64,000 nt of DNA from J051 sp040289295 (GTDB lineage Bacteria > Armatimonadota > Fimbriimonadia > Fimbriimonadales > ATM1). Under the pieces are notes generated by a model that saw only the letters and a program-made list of their open reading frames with translations, did no database searches and was not told the DNA's origin. The position numbers and the translations under genes were made by a program. Of this stretch, positions 16,868 through 25,426 are shown one piece after another. The DNA is taken from the NCBI GenBank assembly GCA_040289295.1, contig PSLA01000012.1:1-64000 (forward strand), read 5' to 3'. The first letter of the stretch is position 1. Each line of letters starts with the position of its first letter.

Positions 16868-18613
16868 TCAGCGCGGCGGCAGCTGCTCGCCGTCAACCGT
16901 GAACGGCACGATGAGCAGCATCATCTCGTCCGTAGTCTGCTCGCCCCAGGTAACCGGCTTCGGTGGGTTGTTTGGGTTGTTCGGGTTGTCTGGGCTGTTG
17001 TCGTATCGCGCTTCGACGCGGATGGTACTTCCACGCGGGATCTTCAGCGGCTGTTTGAACACGTAGATGAACTGCCAGTTGAACTCCCAGTCCTTCACCC
17101 ACACAAGTGGCACGGTGGAGCCGTCGGGCTTCTCGACCCATGCCTTCATCTCTTTGCCAAGCAGGTGCATGTGCGGCATCGCCGCATACGCCGTAACGTC
17201 AGCCGGCACTGGGAAGCGAGCGGTTACGAGATGATCCTTGGCGCCGGGCGGGATACGAAACAGCGGGTTGGCAATCCAGGCGAGACGCAGTGGGCGCTGC
17301 GGTGGTTGTTTTGCAAAGTAGAGCGCGAGTTGCGTTTGATCCTCTTCTGGCTTGCCGCTCTTGTGATAGTGCACTTGCAGCACGATCGTCGTGCCAGGCT
17401 TGAGTTCAAACGCCGTGCCCTCGGTGGAGACCCGCGGTTGTAGCCCTGGCGCCCAGCCGCCAAGCGAGCCGCTCGGTAGGAAGCCGATTCCGCCGAAGGT
17501 AGTGTAGCCCGGTTGTCCGTCGTTCTCCTTCTGTTCGAGAGCGATGGAACGGCCCTGCTCATCGAGGAACGCGATGACGTGATGCACGACCTTGCGATTG
17601 CCTGGTCGCACGTCAATGGCTCGCACCCACTTCGTCTCTTTGAAGTCGGTCTTGAAGACGAAGTTGCGGTACGCATCGCGCCCCGCCGCATCCAGCTTGA
17701 AAGGCTTTTCTGCCTTTAGGATGAGGTCCGGCTTGCCGAGCAGCCAGCCTTCGTAGAACTTCGGCGGCGCGGGCTCCTTCTTAACGTCGCCCCTCGGTGC
17801 GCCCGATGCCGACCACTCTTTTAGCGTCCGAATCTGTGCGTCCGTCAGTCGGTTGTCATCGTGAAATGAGTTGTATCCCGCGACCGCCTTCCAGGGCGGC
17901 ATCCGATTCGTCTCCGTGGCCCAGGCGATCATGGGTGCCCACTTCTTCGCTTCGTCATACGACGTCAGGGAGAAGGGCGCGACCTCGCCCGGGCGATGGC
18001 AGGGCGTGCAGTGCTTGTACAGAATGGGCGCAACATGCTCGGCGAACGTGACGGGCGCAGAGCGCAGGGCCTCGTGACCCGGCATCAGCATGCAACCGAG
18101 CTCGACCGGCACCTCTCCGAAGGACACGTCCTCACCATTGAGCACCTTGCAGAGCACGTCGCGAGCGTACTGCTTGGTCACGCTTTCGTCGGTCTTGTTG
18201 TCATCAATTGGGCCTCGATAAACCATGCGCCCCTGCTCATCGAAGATGACGACGGTCGGGATCATCTTGACGCCGTCAGCCTTCGCCTGCTTCGCTCCGG
18301 TGTCGAGGCCAGCGTGGAAGTCATATGCTCGCTCCTTGGCGTAACGGGTGACGCCGTCGGTGGTTTCGAGGGCGTTGGGGAACAGCGCCTCGAAGCGCAC
18401 TCCCTTCGGCTCAAACTCGCGCGCCAGCGCTTGGATACGAGGTGTGTACTTTGCCGCCACCGGGCAGTCCGTGCTGAGGTAGAGGCGCACGGTTGCCTGT
18501 GGCGCCTTTGCCTGGCGACCGGTCGGCGCGAGGGCTGCCACAGAGAGCACGGCCGCGGCAGGGATGCCAACGAAAAACAAGGCGATACTCCGTCCTGAGC
18601 GAGTCATAGCCAT
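16868..18613 (-). CDS. Redoxin / cytochrome c / copper monooxygenase-like fusion
   Basis: 581 residues from ATG 18613, which begins a signal peptide (RSIALFFVGIPAAAVLSVAA). Three parts follow. First, a thioredoxin-fold redoxin-like domain with STDCPVAAKYTPRIQALA and IPTVVIFDEQGRMVYRG. Second, a haem c site CTPCH near residue 202 with a distal region around RMPPWK. Third, a C-terminal region resembling the ascorbate-dependent type II copper monooxygenase fold, with His clusters KVVHHVIAF, LQVHYHKSG and MPHMHLLG. Likely periplasmic. The substrate is unknown. It lies next to the arsR/Cys-rich operon on the same strand but 193 bp upstream of it, so co-transcription is uncertain. Confidence 0.8.
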   Translation of the reverse strand: MAMTRSGRSIALFFVGIPAAAVLSVAALAPTGRQAKAPQATVRLYLSTDCPVAAKYTPRIQALAREFEPKGVRFEALFPNALETTDGVTRYAKERAYDFHAGLDTGAKQAKADGVKMIPTVVIFDEQGRMVYRGPIDDNKTDESVTKQYARDVLCKVLNGEDVSFGEVPVELGCMLMPGHEALRSAPVTFAEHVAPILYKHCTPCHRPGEVAPFSLTSYDEAKKWAPMIAWATETNRMPPWKAVAGYNSFHDDNRLTDAQIRTLKEWSASGAPRGDVKKEPAPPKFYEGWLLGKPDLILKAEKPFKLDAAGRDAYRNFVFKTDFKETKWVRAIDVRPGNRKVVHHVIAFLDEQGRSIALEQKENDGQPGYTTFGGIGFLPSGSLGGWAPGLQPRVSTEGTAFELKPGTTIVLQVHYHKSGKPEEDQTQLALYFAKQPPQRPLRLAWIANPLFRIPPGAKDHLVTARFPVPADVTAYAAMPHMHLLGKEMKAWVEKPDGSTVPLVWVKDWEFNWQFIYVFKQPLKIPRGSTIRVEARYDNSPDNPNNPNNPPKPVTWGEQTTDEMMLLIVPFTVDGEQLPPR

Positions 18614-18894
18614 ATCGAATAATACCGAGCCTTCTGTGCGCTTAGTTCCCGGTAAGACGTTTCGCACGGCGATCTGTTCGGTTTGATGGTCGTTCGCCTC
18701 ACCTCATGTCTCCCCTTCTTGGCATTGCTGGCGAGCGAGGTACGCAACGCGCCGACTGGAGTTGGCGGTCTGGATTGTGGATTTCTTGTGTATAACCTGT
18801 GCAGACGCGTAATTTGTTCGCAAACGACGCGAAATCGGTTGCATCGTCGTTTCAGATCGGATAAAGTCAGTTCTGGAGGCGATTGCCGACGGTC

Positions 18895-19060
18895 TCTTGA
18901 CCTTAGGATTCCTCCCGAGGTGGGGCAACCAACCAGAGGAGTGAAGCCCGGGACGAGAGATTACCGGAAGGGGCGCCGAAACGAAGCCGCAGTGGTTGGG
19001 GCGACTCAGCCGCTACAGTCGGATTTCGCGCCGAAGTCGAGGGGGGCTTGCCCCCAGCGC
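18895..19060. other. Noncoding stretch with nested inverted repeats
   Basis: The 579 bp from 18614 to 19192 have no convincing gene. Within them GGCGC-c-GAAA (18972-18981) pairs with TTTCGCGCC (19024-19032), enclosing GCAGTGG/CCGCTAC, and a GGGGGC-TT-GCCCCC hairpin follows at about 19041-19055. This could be a small structured RNA or leader, or merely GC-rich repeat debris. Strand is undecided. Confidence 0.3.
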
Positions 19061-19192
19061 CGGATCAACCTTCCGCCTCGCTCGGACTGACCCGCTCGAT
19101 CCGCGGCGAGGAGAGTCGGCGGTCGTCTCCGCTTCTTTTCAGGGCCACCCCGCCTCAGGCTGACCTCGCGCCGGGTATTCTCAGCGGCACTT

Positions 19193-19268
19193 GGGGATGT
19201 AGCTCAGCTGGCAGAGCGCTGCAATCGCACTGCAGAGGTCGTGGGTTCGAATCCCATCATCTCCACCA
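19193..19268 (+). tRNA. tRNA-Ala (anticodon CGC)
   Basis: 76 nt with encoded CCA. Acceptor GGGGATG pairs with CATCTCC and includes the alanine identity pair G3-U70. The D arm, the TTCGAAT T loop and the anticodon stem CTGCA/TGCAG are intact; loop ATCGCAC gives anticodon CGC, reading GCG. Confidence 0.97.
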
Positions 19269-19280
19269 CTTCGCGAGTCC

Positions 19281-20537
19281 TCAGCGTGGGCTCATGCGGG
19301 GGGAGGAGTAGGGGCCGCCGTCCGTCGTGACCGCCTTAAGCCCGGTGCCGTCCGCGTTCACCCGATAGACATCACCGCCTCGGATCAGTAGCAAGCCGGT
19401 GCCGTCAGGGAGCCAGGATGGCTGGCGGGCGTCACCCTCAACGAGGCGGCGCGCTTGGGCGACGCCGCCCTCTTGCACGGGGGCAACGAAGAGCCCACGA
19501 GTCACGTATCCATCGCCCTCCCGCTCAGTTAGAACGAACGCCACCTCACTGCCGTCTGGTGAGAGCGTCGGGGACAAGAACTGCTGTGAGTCGTTTGCCG
19601 AGACGGCGATTGGCACCACGCCGCCGTGAAAGTCGAGCAACAGCATCCCGTTTTCGAACGGCTTTCGGGCGGTGCCGTCGGGGTTCAGCATATTGCGGGG
19701 AATCGAAGCCAATGAGGGATACTGAAACCTGCGGAGCGAGACGAGCACGCGGGGCTCGGTCGGGTGCATGGCAATCTCGAGGGTCTCCGCTGCGAACGGC
19801 ACTCGCGCGCTGACCTGCTGAGGCTGTTTGGGCTCCAGGTCTTGCAGAACAACTGCCTTACCTCGACTGGTGGTGAGGACGCCAACGAAGTACCGACCTG
19901 AGGCGTCGAGCGCACCCGCTTCGAACGCCTCGCCCTCAACGGACTCTTTCACCTGGCGCCAAAGGCTCGAGATGGCCTGGGCGATGTCTTCGTAGTCCTG
20001 TTCCGCTCCCGGAAGTCCCACCTCTTCCAGGTCGCCGACGAATGGCTCGACGCTCGGAGGCATGATGCGGCGCGGCAGCCCGCGGGGATAGCTGAACGCG
20101 ACGATGTCGCCGCGGGACGCGACCAGCACATATCGCCCGCTCGGGTGAACGAACAGTCCCCTCACCGGTGCGCCCTCGCTGATCCGGTAGGGTTCGTTTG
20201 CGCGGTCGGGAACCCAGTTGAACACTTGATACGAGCCGTCTGGGCTTCGGTCGCTGATGAACACGATGCGCTCTCCTTTTGCGTCCCAGGCGCACTCGAT
20301 ATCGTTCGCCTCCTCGTTGGGCGAGCGATGAGAGCCGTCGGGCGCGATGGCGACGACCTGTCGCCTGTCGCCGCTTTCCTTTAGGGCGACGACGTACCCA
20401 GCGGTGTCCGCTGGAGGGATGAGGGGGTCGAGGTATCCGAGCGGCTTGTTCTTCCACCAGACGAAGAACACTGCCAGGACGGCAAGCACCGCCGCTAAGG
20501 CGATTGTACCAATCAGCCGCTTTTGAACAGTTCGCAA
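19281..20537 (-). CDS. Membrane-anchored beta-propeller (TolB-like) protein
   Basis: 418 residues. A TTG start at 20537 is chosen because AAGGAG lies 7-8 bases upstream and residues before it are not protein-like. One N-terminal membrane segment (LIGTIALAAVLAVLAVFFVWW) is followed by repeated PD40/WD-like blades: VVAIAPDGSH, ERIVFISDRSPDGSYQVF, LSPDGSEVAFVLTE, PSWLPDGTGLLLIRGGDVY and ending in YSSPRMSPR. Such proteins sit outside the membrane as scaffolds. The exact role is unknown. It is divergent from rarA with only 57 bp between starts. Confidence 0.72.
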   Translation of the reverse strand: MRTVQKRLIGTIALAAVLAVLAVFFVWWKNKPLGYLDPLIPPADTAGYVVALKESGDRRQVVAIAPDGSHRSPNEEANDIECAWDAKGERIVFISDRSPDGSYQVFNWVPDRANEPYRISEGAPVRGLFVHPSGRYVLVASRGDIVAFSYPRGLPRRIMPPSVEPFVGDLEEVGLPGAEQDYEDIAQAISSLWRQVKESVEGEAFEAGALDASGRYFVGVLTTSRGKAVVLQDLEPKQPQQVSARVPFAAETLEIAMHPTEPRVLVSLRRFQYPSLASIPRNMLNPDGTARKPFENGMLLLDFHGGVVPIAVSANDSQQFLSPTLSPDGSEVAFVLTEREGDGYVTRGLFVAPVQEGGVAQARRLVEGDARQPSWLPDGTGLLLIRGGDVYRVNADGTGLKAVTTDGGPYSSPRMSPR

Positions 20538-20594
20538 GAGAGAGCTCCTTCTGCCCGCTGGAGGGCGGTTTGCTCCGGTATTCTGACACCATAG

Positions 20595-21872
20595 ATGTCT
20601 CTCTTTGAACCGGAGGCTCAAGATCCGGAGGCGATGCCGCTCGCCGCGCGGCTTCGGCCGCGCAGCCTGGACGAGTACGTCGGGCAGACGCATCTGCTGG
20701 CGGAGGGCTCGGCGATTCGGAAAGCGATGGATGCGGGTCGACTCGGCTCGGTTATCCTGTGGGGCCCGGCGGGATGTGGTAAGACCACGCTCGCGCGCCT
20801 GATTGCCCGATCGATGGATGCGGTCTTCGTCGAAGAGAGCGCCGTAACCTGTGGCGTCGCCAGCATACGCAAGATCGCTGAAGCAGCGCGGAACCGCACG
20901 CGGAAGACGGTGCTGTTCCTCGATGAGATTCATCACTTCGGTCGCACTCAGCAGGATGCTCTGCTGAAGCACGTGGAGAACGGGACGCTGACGCTCATCG
21001 GGGCAACGACCGAAAACCCGACGTTCAGCCTCGCCAATTCGTTGCTCTCGCGCTGTCGCGTGCTGGCGCTGAAGCAGCTGCAGCTAGAAGAGATGCGGGC
21101 GATCATCCGTCGCGGCGAGGAAGCTCTTCAAGTTGCGCTGAGCGAAGAGGCGATTGAGCAGCTCGCCCTATGGGCGAACGGGGACGCACGCGTGGCGCTC
21201 AACGGCGTCGAGTTGGCGGCGCAGATTGCAGCGCCCGAATCGAGCATCGAGGCGGAGCACATCGCGTCGGCGATGCAGCGGCCGCTGCTGAAGTATGACC
21301 AGAAGGGCGACCAGCACTACGACGTCATCTCCGCGTTCATCAAGTCGGTGCGGGGAAGCGACGTTGACGCGGCGTTGCACTACCTCGCGAGGATGATTCG
21401 AGCGGGCGAAGACCCGCGCTTCATCGCGCGGCGGCTGGTCATCCTCGCGGCTGAGGACATCGGAAACGCCGCTCCCCTGGGACTGGTGCTCGCCACCGCA
21501 GCCTTCCAAGCCGCGGAGCGCATAGGCATGCCCGAGGCGCGGATACCGCTCGCCCAGGTTACGGTATTTCTGTGCGCATGCCCCAAGTCAAACTCAGCCT
21601 ACGTTGGAATTCAGCGCGCAGTCGCCGATTTGGAGCGCGTGCCGCCTCCGCGAGTGCCCGACTATCTGCGCGACGCGAACACGAAGCGGTACGAAGGCGA
21701 GTTGCAGGACAAAGAGCAGTACCTCTATCCGCACGATCACGGTGGGTGGGTCGAGCAGCGGTACCTACCTGAGGGTCACGGCCTCAGTTTGCCGTACTAT
21801 GTGCCGATCTCGGTAGGGCACGAGCAAAAACTCGCCGAATTCCTTGCGTCGCTTGGCGAAGAGCAGAGTTAG
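20595..21872 (+). CDS. rarA: Replication-associated recombination protein A (AAA+ ATPase)
   Basis: 425 residues, the usual size for RarA/MgsA, which acts at stalled replication forks. Motifs: N-terminal PLAARLRPRSLDEYVGQ, Walker A GPAGCGKTTLA, Walker B FLDEIHHF, sensor TLIGATTENPTFSL, arginine finger region LLSRCRVL, then the clamp-loader-like and tetramerisation domains including LKYDQKGDQHYDVISAF and SNSAYVGIQRA. The gene is divergent from the TolB-like gene, and its stop overlaps the convergent Y-family-like gene by 4 bp. Confidence 0.95.
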   Translation: MSLFEPEAQDPEAMPLAARLRPRSLDEYVGQTHLLAEGSAIRKAMDAGRLGSVILWGPAGCGKTTLARLIARSMDAVFVEESAVTCGVASIRKIAEAARNRTRKTVLFLDEIHHFGRTQQDALLKHVENGTLTLIGATTENPTFSLANSLLSRCRVLALKQLQLEEMRAIIRRGEEALQVALSEEAIEQLALWANGDARVALNGVELAAQIAAPESSIEAEHIASAMQRPLLKYDQKGDQHYDVISAFIKSVRGSDVDAALHYLARMIRAGEDPRFIARRLVILAAEDIGNAAPLGLVLATAAFQAAERIGMPEARIPLAQVTVFLCACPKSNSAYVGIQRAVADLERVPPPRVPDYLRDANTKRYEGELQDKEQYLYPHDHGGWVEQRYLPEGHGLSLPYYVPISVGHEQKLAEFLASLGEEQS

Positions 21873-22816
21873 GCTGCGCCGTCCGCCAGCTCTTCCAGCG
21901 AGCCAGACACCTCGATTACGCTCGGGTCATCGTCGAAGAGCATGAGCGTTCGCTGTTCGGTCGGGCGGATACCTTGGAATCGCACGCTGACGCGTTCCGG
22001 CCGCTCGACGTCCATGTTGCTCCATGCTTGTCGCGCGGCATCGAGAATGGCGTCGGTGTCGAGGCGCTCGATGGGTAGCGCGCGCGTCCACCGCTTGGTC
22101 GGCGACCATGCGACGAGCGTCGCTGTTCGAGCGGTCATTCCGGTCTTCATCAGGCGCGCCACGCCACGACGCACGAGGCGCGTCATGGTCTCGAGGGCGG
22201 AGTCACGAGTGCGGCGGGATGCGCCCATCACCCTGGTTACTGTCGCGACCGAAGGGGGCGCGGGTGGGACGTCTGCTCCCCGTAGGGCTCGAAACCACCA
22301 GGTGCCCTTGCTTGTGCCGAGCGCTTGCTGGAGGACGCGCTCTTCGGCGCGAGCGAAGTCGGCTGCAGTGAAGACACCGAGAAGGTTCAGTCGCGTGGTA
22401 TCTCTCGGATGAAGGCTCGGGAGCGCGGCGAGGCGCACGCCGGCGAGTGCTTCGGCTGCGTGATCGGCACTCGGCAGCACCGCTCGCCTACCCTCGGGGA
22501 GCAGTAGGGCTGCCTTGGCAAGCAGAGGGCTTGTGGCGAGCGCAATCGCCGCTGCGGCCTGTGAGCCAAGGGTCCTTTCAAGTCGGCTGCGAGCTGCCGC
22601 CAGGAGGGCATCCGCCTTGTCGAGGGGAACCGCTCGGCGAAGACCGACCCGGAAAACGTGGGGCTCGACCTCTTCGACTGTCATTTCTCGAAAGGCGCGG
22701 ACGATCGCCTCGCGGAAGCGCTTCTTGTTTCGTGGGGCGCCGGGCAGCATCGCCTCTGGCACCGCGAGCGCCAGGGTGGAAATCGTCGTTCGCATAGTAA
22801 GGGAGGTGTCACCCAT
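21869..22816 (-). CDS. Y-family polymerase-like protein with degenerate palm
   Basis: 315 residues. The middle has the palm-to-thumb transition of Y-family DNA polymerases: ATSPLLAKAALLLPEG (compare the NKLLAK helix), then the HhH-like LPSLHPRDTTRLNLLGVFTAADFARA. The C terminus resembles the little-finger domain. The N-terminal palm is short and the catalytic Asp-Glu segment appears as VEPHVFRVGL, lacking the acidic residues; the N-terminal DmD motif is also missing. This suggests a non-catalytic relative, in the manner of ImuB, but no imuA or dnaE2 is adjacent. It is convergent with rarA and may be leaderless, with TACTAT just upstream. Confidence 0.5.
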   Translation of the reverse strand: MGDTSLTMRTTISTLALAVPEAMLPGAPRNKKRFREAIVRAFREMTVEEVEPHVFRVGLRRAVPLDKADALLAAARSRLERTLGSQAAAAIALATSPLLAKAALLLPEGRRAVLPSADHAAEALAGVRLAALPSLHPRDTTRLNLLGVFTAADFARAEERVLQQALGTSKGTWWFRALRGADVPPAPPSVATVTRVMGASRRTRDSALETMTRLVRRGVARLMKTGMTARTATLVAWSPTKRWTRALPIERLDTDAILDAARQAWSNMDVERPERVSVRFQGIRPTEQRTLMLFDDDPSVIEVSGSLEELADGAA

Positions 22817-22820
22817 GACC

Positions 22821-22833
22821 GTCTATAGTAGAC
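22821..22833. promoter_or_regulatory. Inverted repeat upstream of the Y-family-like gene
   Basis: GTCTA-TAG-TAGAC lies 5 bp upstream of the start at 22816 and contains a TACTAT hexamer in the gene's direction, so it could be an operator over the -10. A further TATACT occurs at 22839-22844. The rest of the 253-bp gap to the sigma factor shows no gene. Confidence 0.35.
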
Positions 22834-22997
22834 AGACGTATACTACCCCTAAAAGGTTCCATCCGGGAAAGGATGTGCTGCCCCAGGCAGGGTTGTGCAA
22901 ATCAAGATTTCGGGTGGTCGCCTGAGGATTCTTGAGGGATTCCGCAGTCTGGCTTGAGAATTTATTAGGCCCTTAGTCCCAATTCGTAACCATTGGA

Positions 22998-23027
22998 TTG
23001 ACACCGTGGGGCGCGGTAGCCCAGTAT
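22998..23027 (+). promoter_or_regulatory. Candidate promoter of the ECF sigma gene
   Basis: TTGACA (22998-23003) and CAGTAT (23022-23027) are 18 bp apart and lie about 43 bp before the ATG. The -35 is perfect; the -10 is fair. Confidence 0.4.
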
Positions 23028-23069
23028 GGGAAGTGTCGCGCGCCATGGGGCGCCGGCAGGAGGACACAA

Positions 23070-23627
23070 ATGAAAGTTCTATTGAGTCGAGAGCAGGCAC
23101 TGTTGAAGCGCGCCAAGGAGGGCTGCCGCGGCTCGTTTGACGAGGTCGTGCGCAGCCACTACAAGGGCGTGTTCGCCCACGCGCTTCGGCTTTTGGGGAA
23201 CCAGGACGACGCAGCCGACGCCGTGCAGGTCACGTTTGTGAAGGCGGGCTGCTCCCTGGCGGAGTTTGACCTCGAGCGGGACTTTCGTCCGTGGCTCTAC
23301 CGCATCTGCACGAACGTGTGCATTGACATCGCGCGAGGCCGCAAGCGTGCTTGCGAGCCGCTGGGGACCCACGCCTACCACCTCGAGAGCGACTCAGACC
23401 CCGAGAGCGAGGCGAGCAGAGCGCAGTTGGCATCGCGGGTTCGCGCCGCGGTGGAGCGGTTGCCGGGGAAGTACAAGAGGGCGATCGTGCTGCGCCATTT
23501 CGCTCAGATGGACGTCGGAGAGATCGCGCGCTCCATGGGCACGCCTGAAGGCACCGTGAAGCGTTGGCTGTTCCGTGCGCGAGGGATGCTCAAGCAGGAG
23601 CTCGCCGGCACGGGCACGGCTGCGTGA
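23070..23627 (+). CDS. ECF (sigma-70 family) RNA polymerase sigma factor
   Basis: 185 residues with the two ECF regions: region 2 (FDEVVRSHYKGVFAHALRLL then NQDDAADAVQVTFVKA) and region 4 (LPGKYKRAIVLRHFAQMDVGEIARSMGTPEGTVKRW). ATG 23070 is chosen because GGAGG lies 8 bases upstream; the open frame to 22998 is not sigma-like. It directs transcription of an unknown regulon. No anti-sigma gene is adjacent: the next gene is rplA on the opposite strand, past a strong hairpin. So control is through an unlinked partner or at transcription. Confidence 0.9.
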   Translation: MKVLLSREQALLKRAKEGCRGSFDEVVRSHYKGVFAHALRLLGNQDDAADAVQVTFVKAGCSLAEFDLERDFRPWLYRICTNVCIDIARGRKRACEPLGTHAYHLESDSDPESEASRAQLASRVRAAVERLPGKYKRAIVLRHFAQMDVGEIARSMGTPEGTVKRWLFRARGMLKQELAGTGTAA

Positions 23628-23646
23628 TTCTTCGTCCTAACTGACA

Positions 23647-23684
23647 CCCACCCGTGGTTAGGTTGACTGTCCACGGGTGGGTTT
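23647..23684. terminator. Strong hairpin between convergent genes
   Basis: CCCACCCGTGG (23647-23657) and CCACGGGTGGG (23671-23681) form a perfect 11-bp stem followed by TTTG. It can end both the sigma factor transcript and the rplA operon. Confidence 0.75.
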
Positions 23685-23693
23685 GCAATGGAC

Positions 23694-24410
23694 CTACAGT
23701 TTGGCGGCGAGGTTCGGGTCTACGCGGAAGCCTGGCCCCATCGTGCTGCTCAGTGTGATGCCAAGGAGGTAGCGTCCTTTTGCCGATGGCGGCTTCGCCT
23801 TGACGATGGCGTTGATGGCTGCAGCGAAGTTCTCCATCAATTGCTCCTCGGTGAAGGATGCCTTTCCGATCGGCATGTGGATGATGCCCGCTTTGTCGTT
23901 GCGGTACTGCACGAGGGTCGCCTTTTTGATGGACTCGACGGCCGTACGAATGTCGTCGGTTAGGGTTCCTGCCTTTTTGTTCGGCGTCTTTGGGCCGAGC
24001 ACTCGGCCGATCTTCGCCAGGGCGGGCGCCATCTCTTGTGAGGCGATGAGGACGTCGAACTCTTTGTAGCCTCCCGCGATTTTCTCTACCAAGTCGTCGT
24101 CACCGACCTCGTCGGCTCCGGCTGCTCGTGCGTCATCGGCTGCTGCGCCGCGGGCGAGCACAGCGACGGTTCGAGTTTTGCCCGTTCCGTGTGGCAGCGT
24201 TGTCGTGCCGCGTACGTTTTGGTCGCTCTGCCGCGGGTCAATGCCAAGTCGGACGGCCAGTTCGATGGTCTCATCGAACTTGGCGATGGCGGATTCCTTA
24301 GCGAGACGGATTGCCTCCGCAGGCTCGTGTAGTGTGAGCCGGTCGCCTTTTGCGCGGAGTTGTTGGTACCTGTTCGAGTGCGGTTGTTTTTTCTCTTTGG
24401 TTCGTGGCAT
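23694..24410 (-). CDS. rplA: Ribosomal protein L1
   Basis: 238 residues; component of the L1 stalk of the 50S subunit and, in many bacteria, an autorepressor of its own operon. Seen: AIAKFDETIELAVRLGIDPRQSDQNVRGTT, TLPHGTGKTRTVAVLA, GRVLGPKTPNKKAGTLT, and the C-terminal GRYLLGITLSSTMGPGFRVD. Normal length. It is the last gene of secE-nusG-rplK-rplA; rplJ and rplL do not follow, as the convergent ECF gene begins immediately beyond the hairpin. Confidence 0.97.
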   Translation of the reverse strand: MPRTKEKKQPHSNRYQQLRAKGDRLTLHEPAEAIRLAKESAIAKFDETIELAVRLGIDPRQSDQNVRGTTTLPHGTGKTRTVAVLARGAAADDARAAGADEVGDDDLVEKIAGGYKEFDVLIASQEMAPALAKIGRVLGPKTPNKKAGTLTDDIRTAVESIKKATLVQYRNDKAGIIHMPIGKASFTEEQLMENFAAAINAIVKAKPPSAKGRYLLGITLSSTMGPGFRVDPNLAAKL

Positions 24411-24465
24411 GGTGTTCTCCAGTGGTTGTCTTGCGAGCGCGAGCGCTCTCCCACGGGGTGCGAGC

Positions 24466-24891
24466 TCAGTCTACGATCTCGACCCCCATATTGCGTGCGG
24501 TGCCTGCGAGCACTTTCATCGCCTGCTCGATGTCGTTGGTGTTCAAATCGGGCATCTTCACTTCAGCGATCTTGCGAAGTTGCTCTCTGGTCAGCTTGCC
24601 GACCTTTTGCTTCAGTTGGGTGCCGCTTCCCTTTTCGATGCCCGCGGCTTGTTTGATGAGGTCGCTCGAGAGCGGCTGCTTGACGACGAAATCGTAGGAG
24701 CGATCTTCGAAGACGGTAATCGCGACGGGCAGAGTGCTACCCATTCTGTCCATCGTAATTTCGTTAAACTTCTTGATGAACTCCATCATGTTGATGCCCG
24801 CCTGGCCAAGCGCGGGACCGATGGGCGGCGCGGGCGTAGCCTTACCGGCGGGAATGTTCAACTTGATGACCGAGAGGACTTTCTTTGCCAT
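24466..24891 (-). CDS. rplK: Ribosomal protein L11
   Basis: 141 residues, standard length. The N-terminal domain shows VIKLNIPAGKATPAPPIGPALGQAGINMMEF, with the proline pair used in L11, and the C-terminal rRNA-binding domain contains GKLTREQLRKIAEVKMPDLN and AGTARNMGVEI. It binds the GTPase-associated centre of 23S rRNA. It lies directly after nusG (start at 24891, nusG stop at 24892). Confidence 0.97.
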   Translation of the reverse strand: MAKKVLSVIKLNIPAGKATPAPPIGPALGQAGINMMEFIKKFNEITMDRMGSTLPVAITVFEDRSYDFVVKQPLSSDLIKQAAGIEKGSGTQLKQKVGKLTREQLRKIAEVKMPDLNTNDIEQAMKVLAGTARNMGVEIVD

Positions 24892-25419
24892 TTATGCTTT
24901 CTCTACTTTATCGAATTCCAATTCCAGCGGCGTCTCCCGGCCGAACACCGGGATGAGCACCTTCAGTTTGCCCTTCTCTGCGTCCACCTCTTCCACTTTG
25001 CCGGTGAAGTCGGCGAACGGTCCCTCCATGATGCGCACGGTGTCGCCTGTCTTCCAAACGACGCGCGGGCGTTCGCGGCTCTCGTCCAGGCGGCGAAGGA
25101 TGTTCTGCACTTCGCTGTCGTCAATCGGCGCGGGGCGATTGCCGCTGCTGACGAAGCCGGTGACGCCGCTCACACGCTTGACAAGGTTCTGTGAGTCTTC
25201 TGTTAGGATCATCCTAACGAGCACATATCCCGGGAAGACCTTTTTCGAGACCTTGCGTCGCTTGCCATCTCTTGTTTGTGCCACCTCCTCCGTGGGGATA
25301 AGCACTTCGAAGATTTCTTTGTCCCAAAGCCCCGCGTGTATGGCCTGCCGCTTCAGCATGTCGGCTACTTTTTGCTCGTGCTGCGTCAGGGTGTGCACCG
25401 CGTACCAGGAAGTAATCAT
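24892..25419 (-). CDS. nusG: Transcription termination/antitermination factor NusG
   Basis: 175 residues. N-terminal NGN domain with SWYAVHTLTQHEQKVADML, then the RKVSKKVFPGYVLVRM signature and VTGFVSSGNRPAPI; C-terminal KOW domain with FKTGDTVRIMEGPFADFTGK-type sequence (WKTGDTVRIMEGPFADF). It binds RNA polymerase and couples transcription with Rho or ribosomes. It sits between secE and rplK, the canonical order. Confidence 0.97.
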   Translation of the reverse strand: MITSWYAVHTLTQHEQKVADMLKRQAIHAGLWDKEIFEVLIPTEEVAQTRDGKRRKVSKKVFPGYVLVRMILTEDSQNLVKRVSGVTGFVSSGNRPAPIDDSEVQNILRRLDESRERPRVVWKTGDTVRIMEGPFADFTGKVEEVDAEKGKLKVLIPVFGRETPLELEFDKVEKA

Positions 25420-25426
25420 CGCTGTG

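Noticed and set aside
18890..19060. Lysine or glycine riboswitch
   Set aside because: GGAAGGGGCGCCGAA looks like part of the lysine element, but the other conserved blocks and a suitable downstream gene are missing; a tRNA follows.
18683..19090. 135-codon plus-strand frame
   Set aside because: Arg-rich composition with no family features, and it crosses the region with nested hairpins.
22800..22845. LexA/SOS box before the Y-family-like gene
   Set aside because: The palindrome does not match any LexA box I know; kept only as an unnamed operator candidate.
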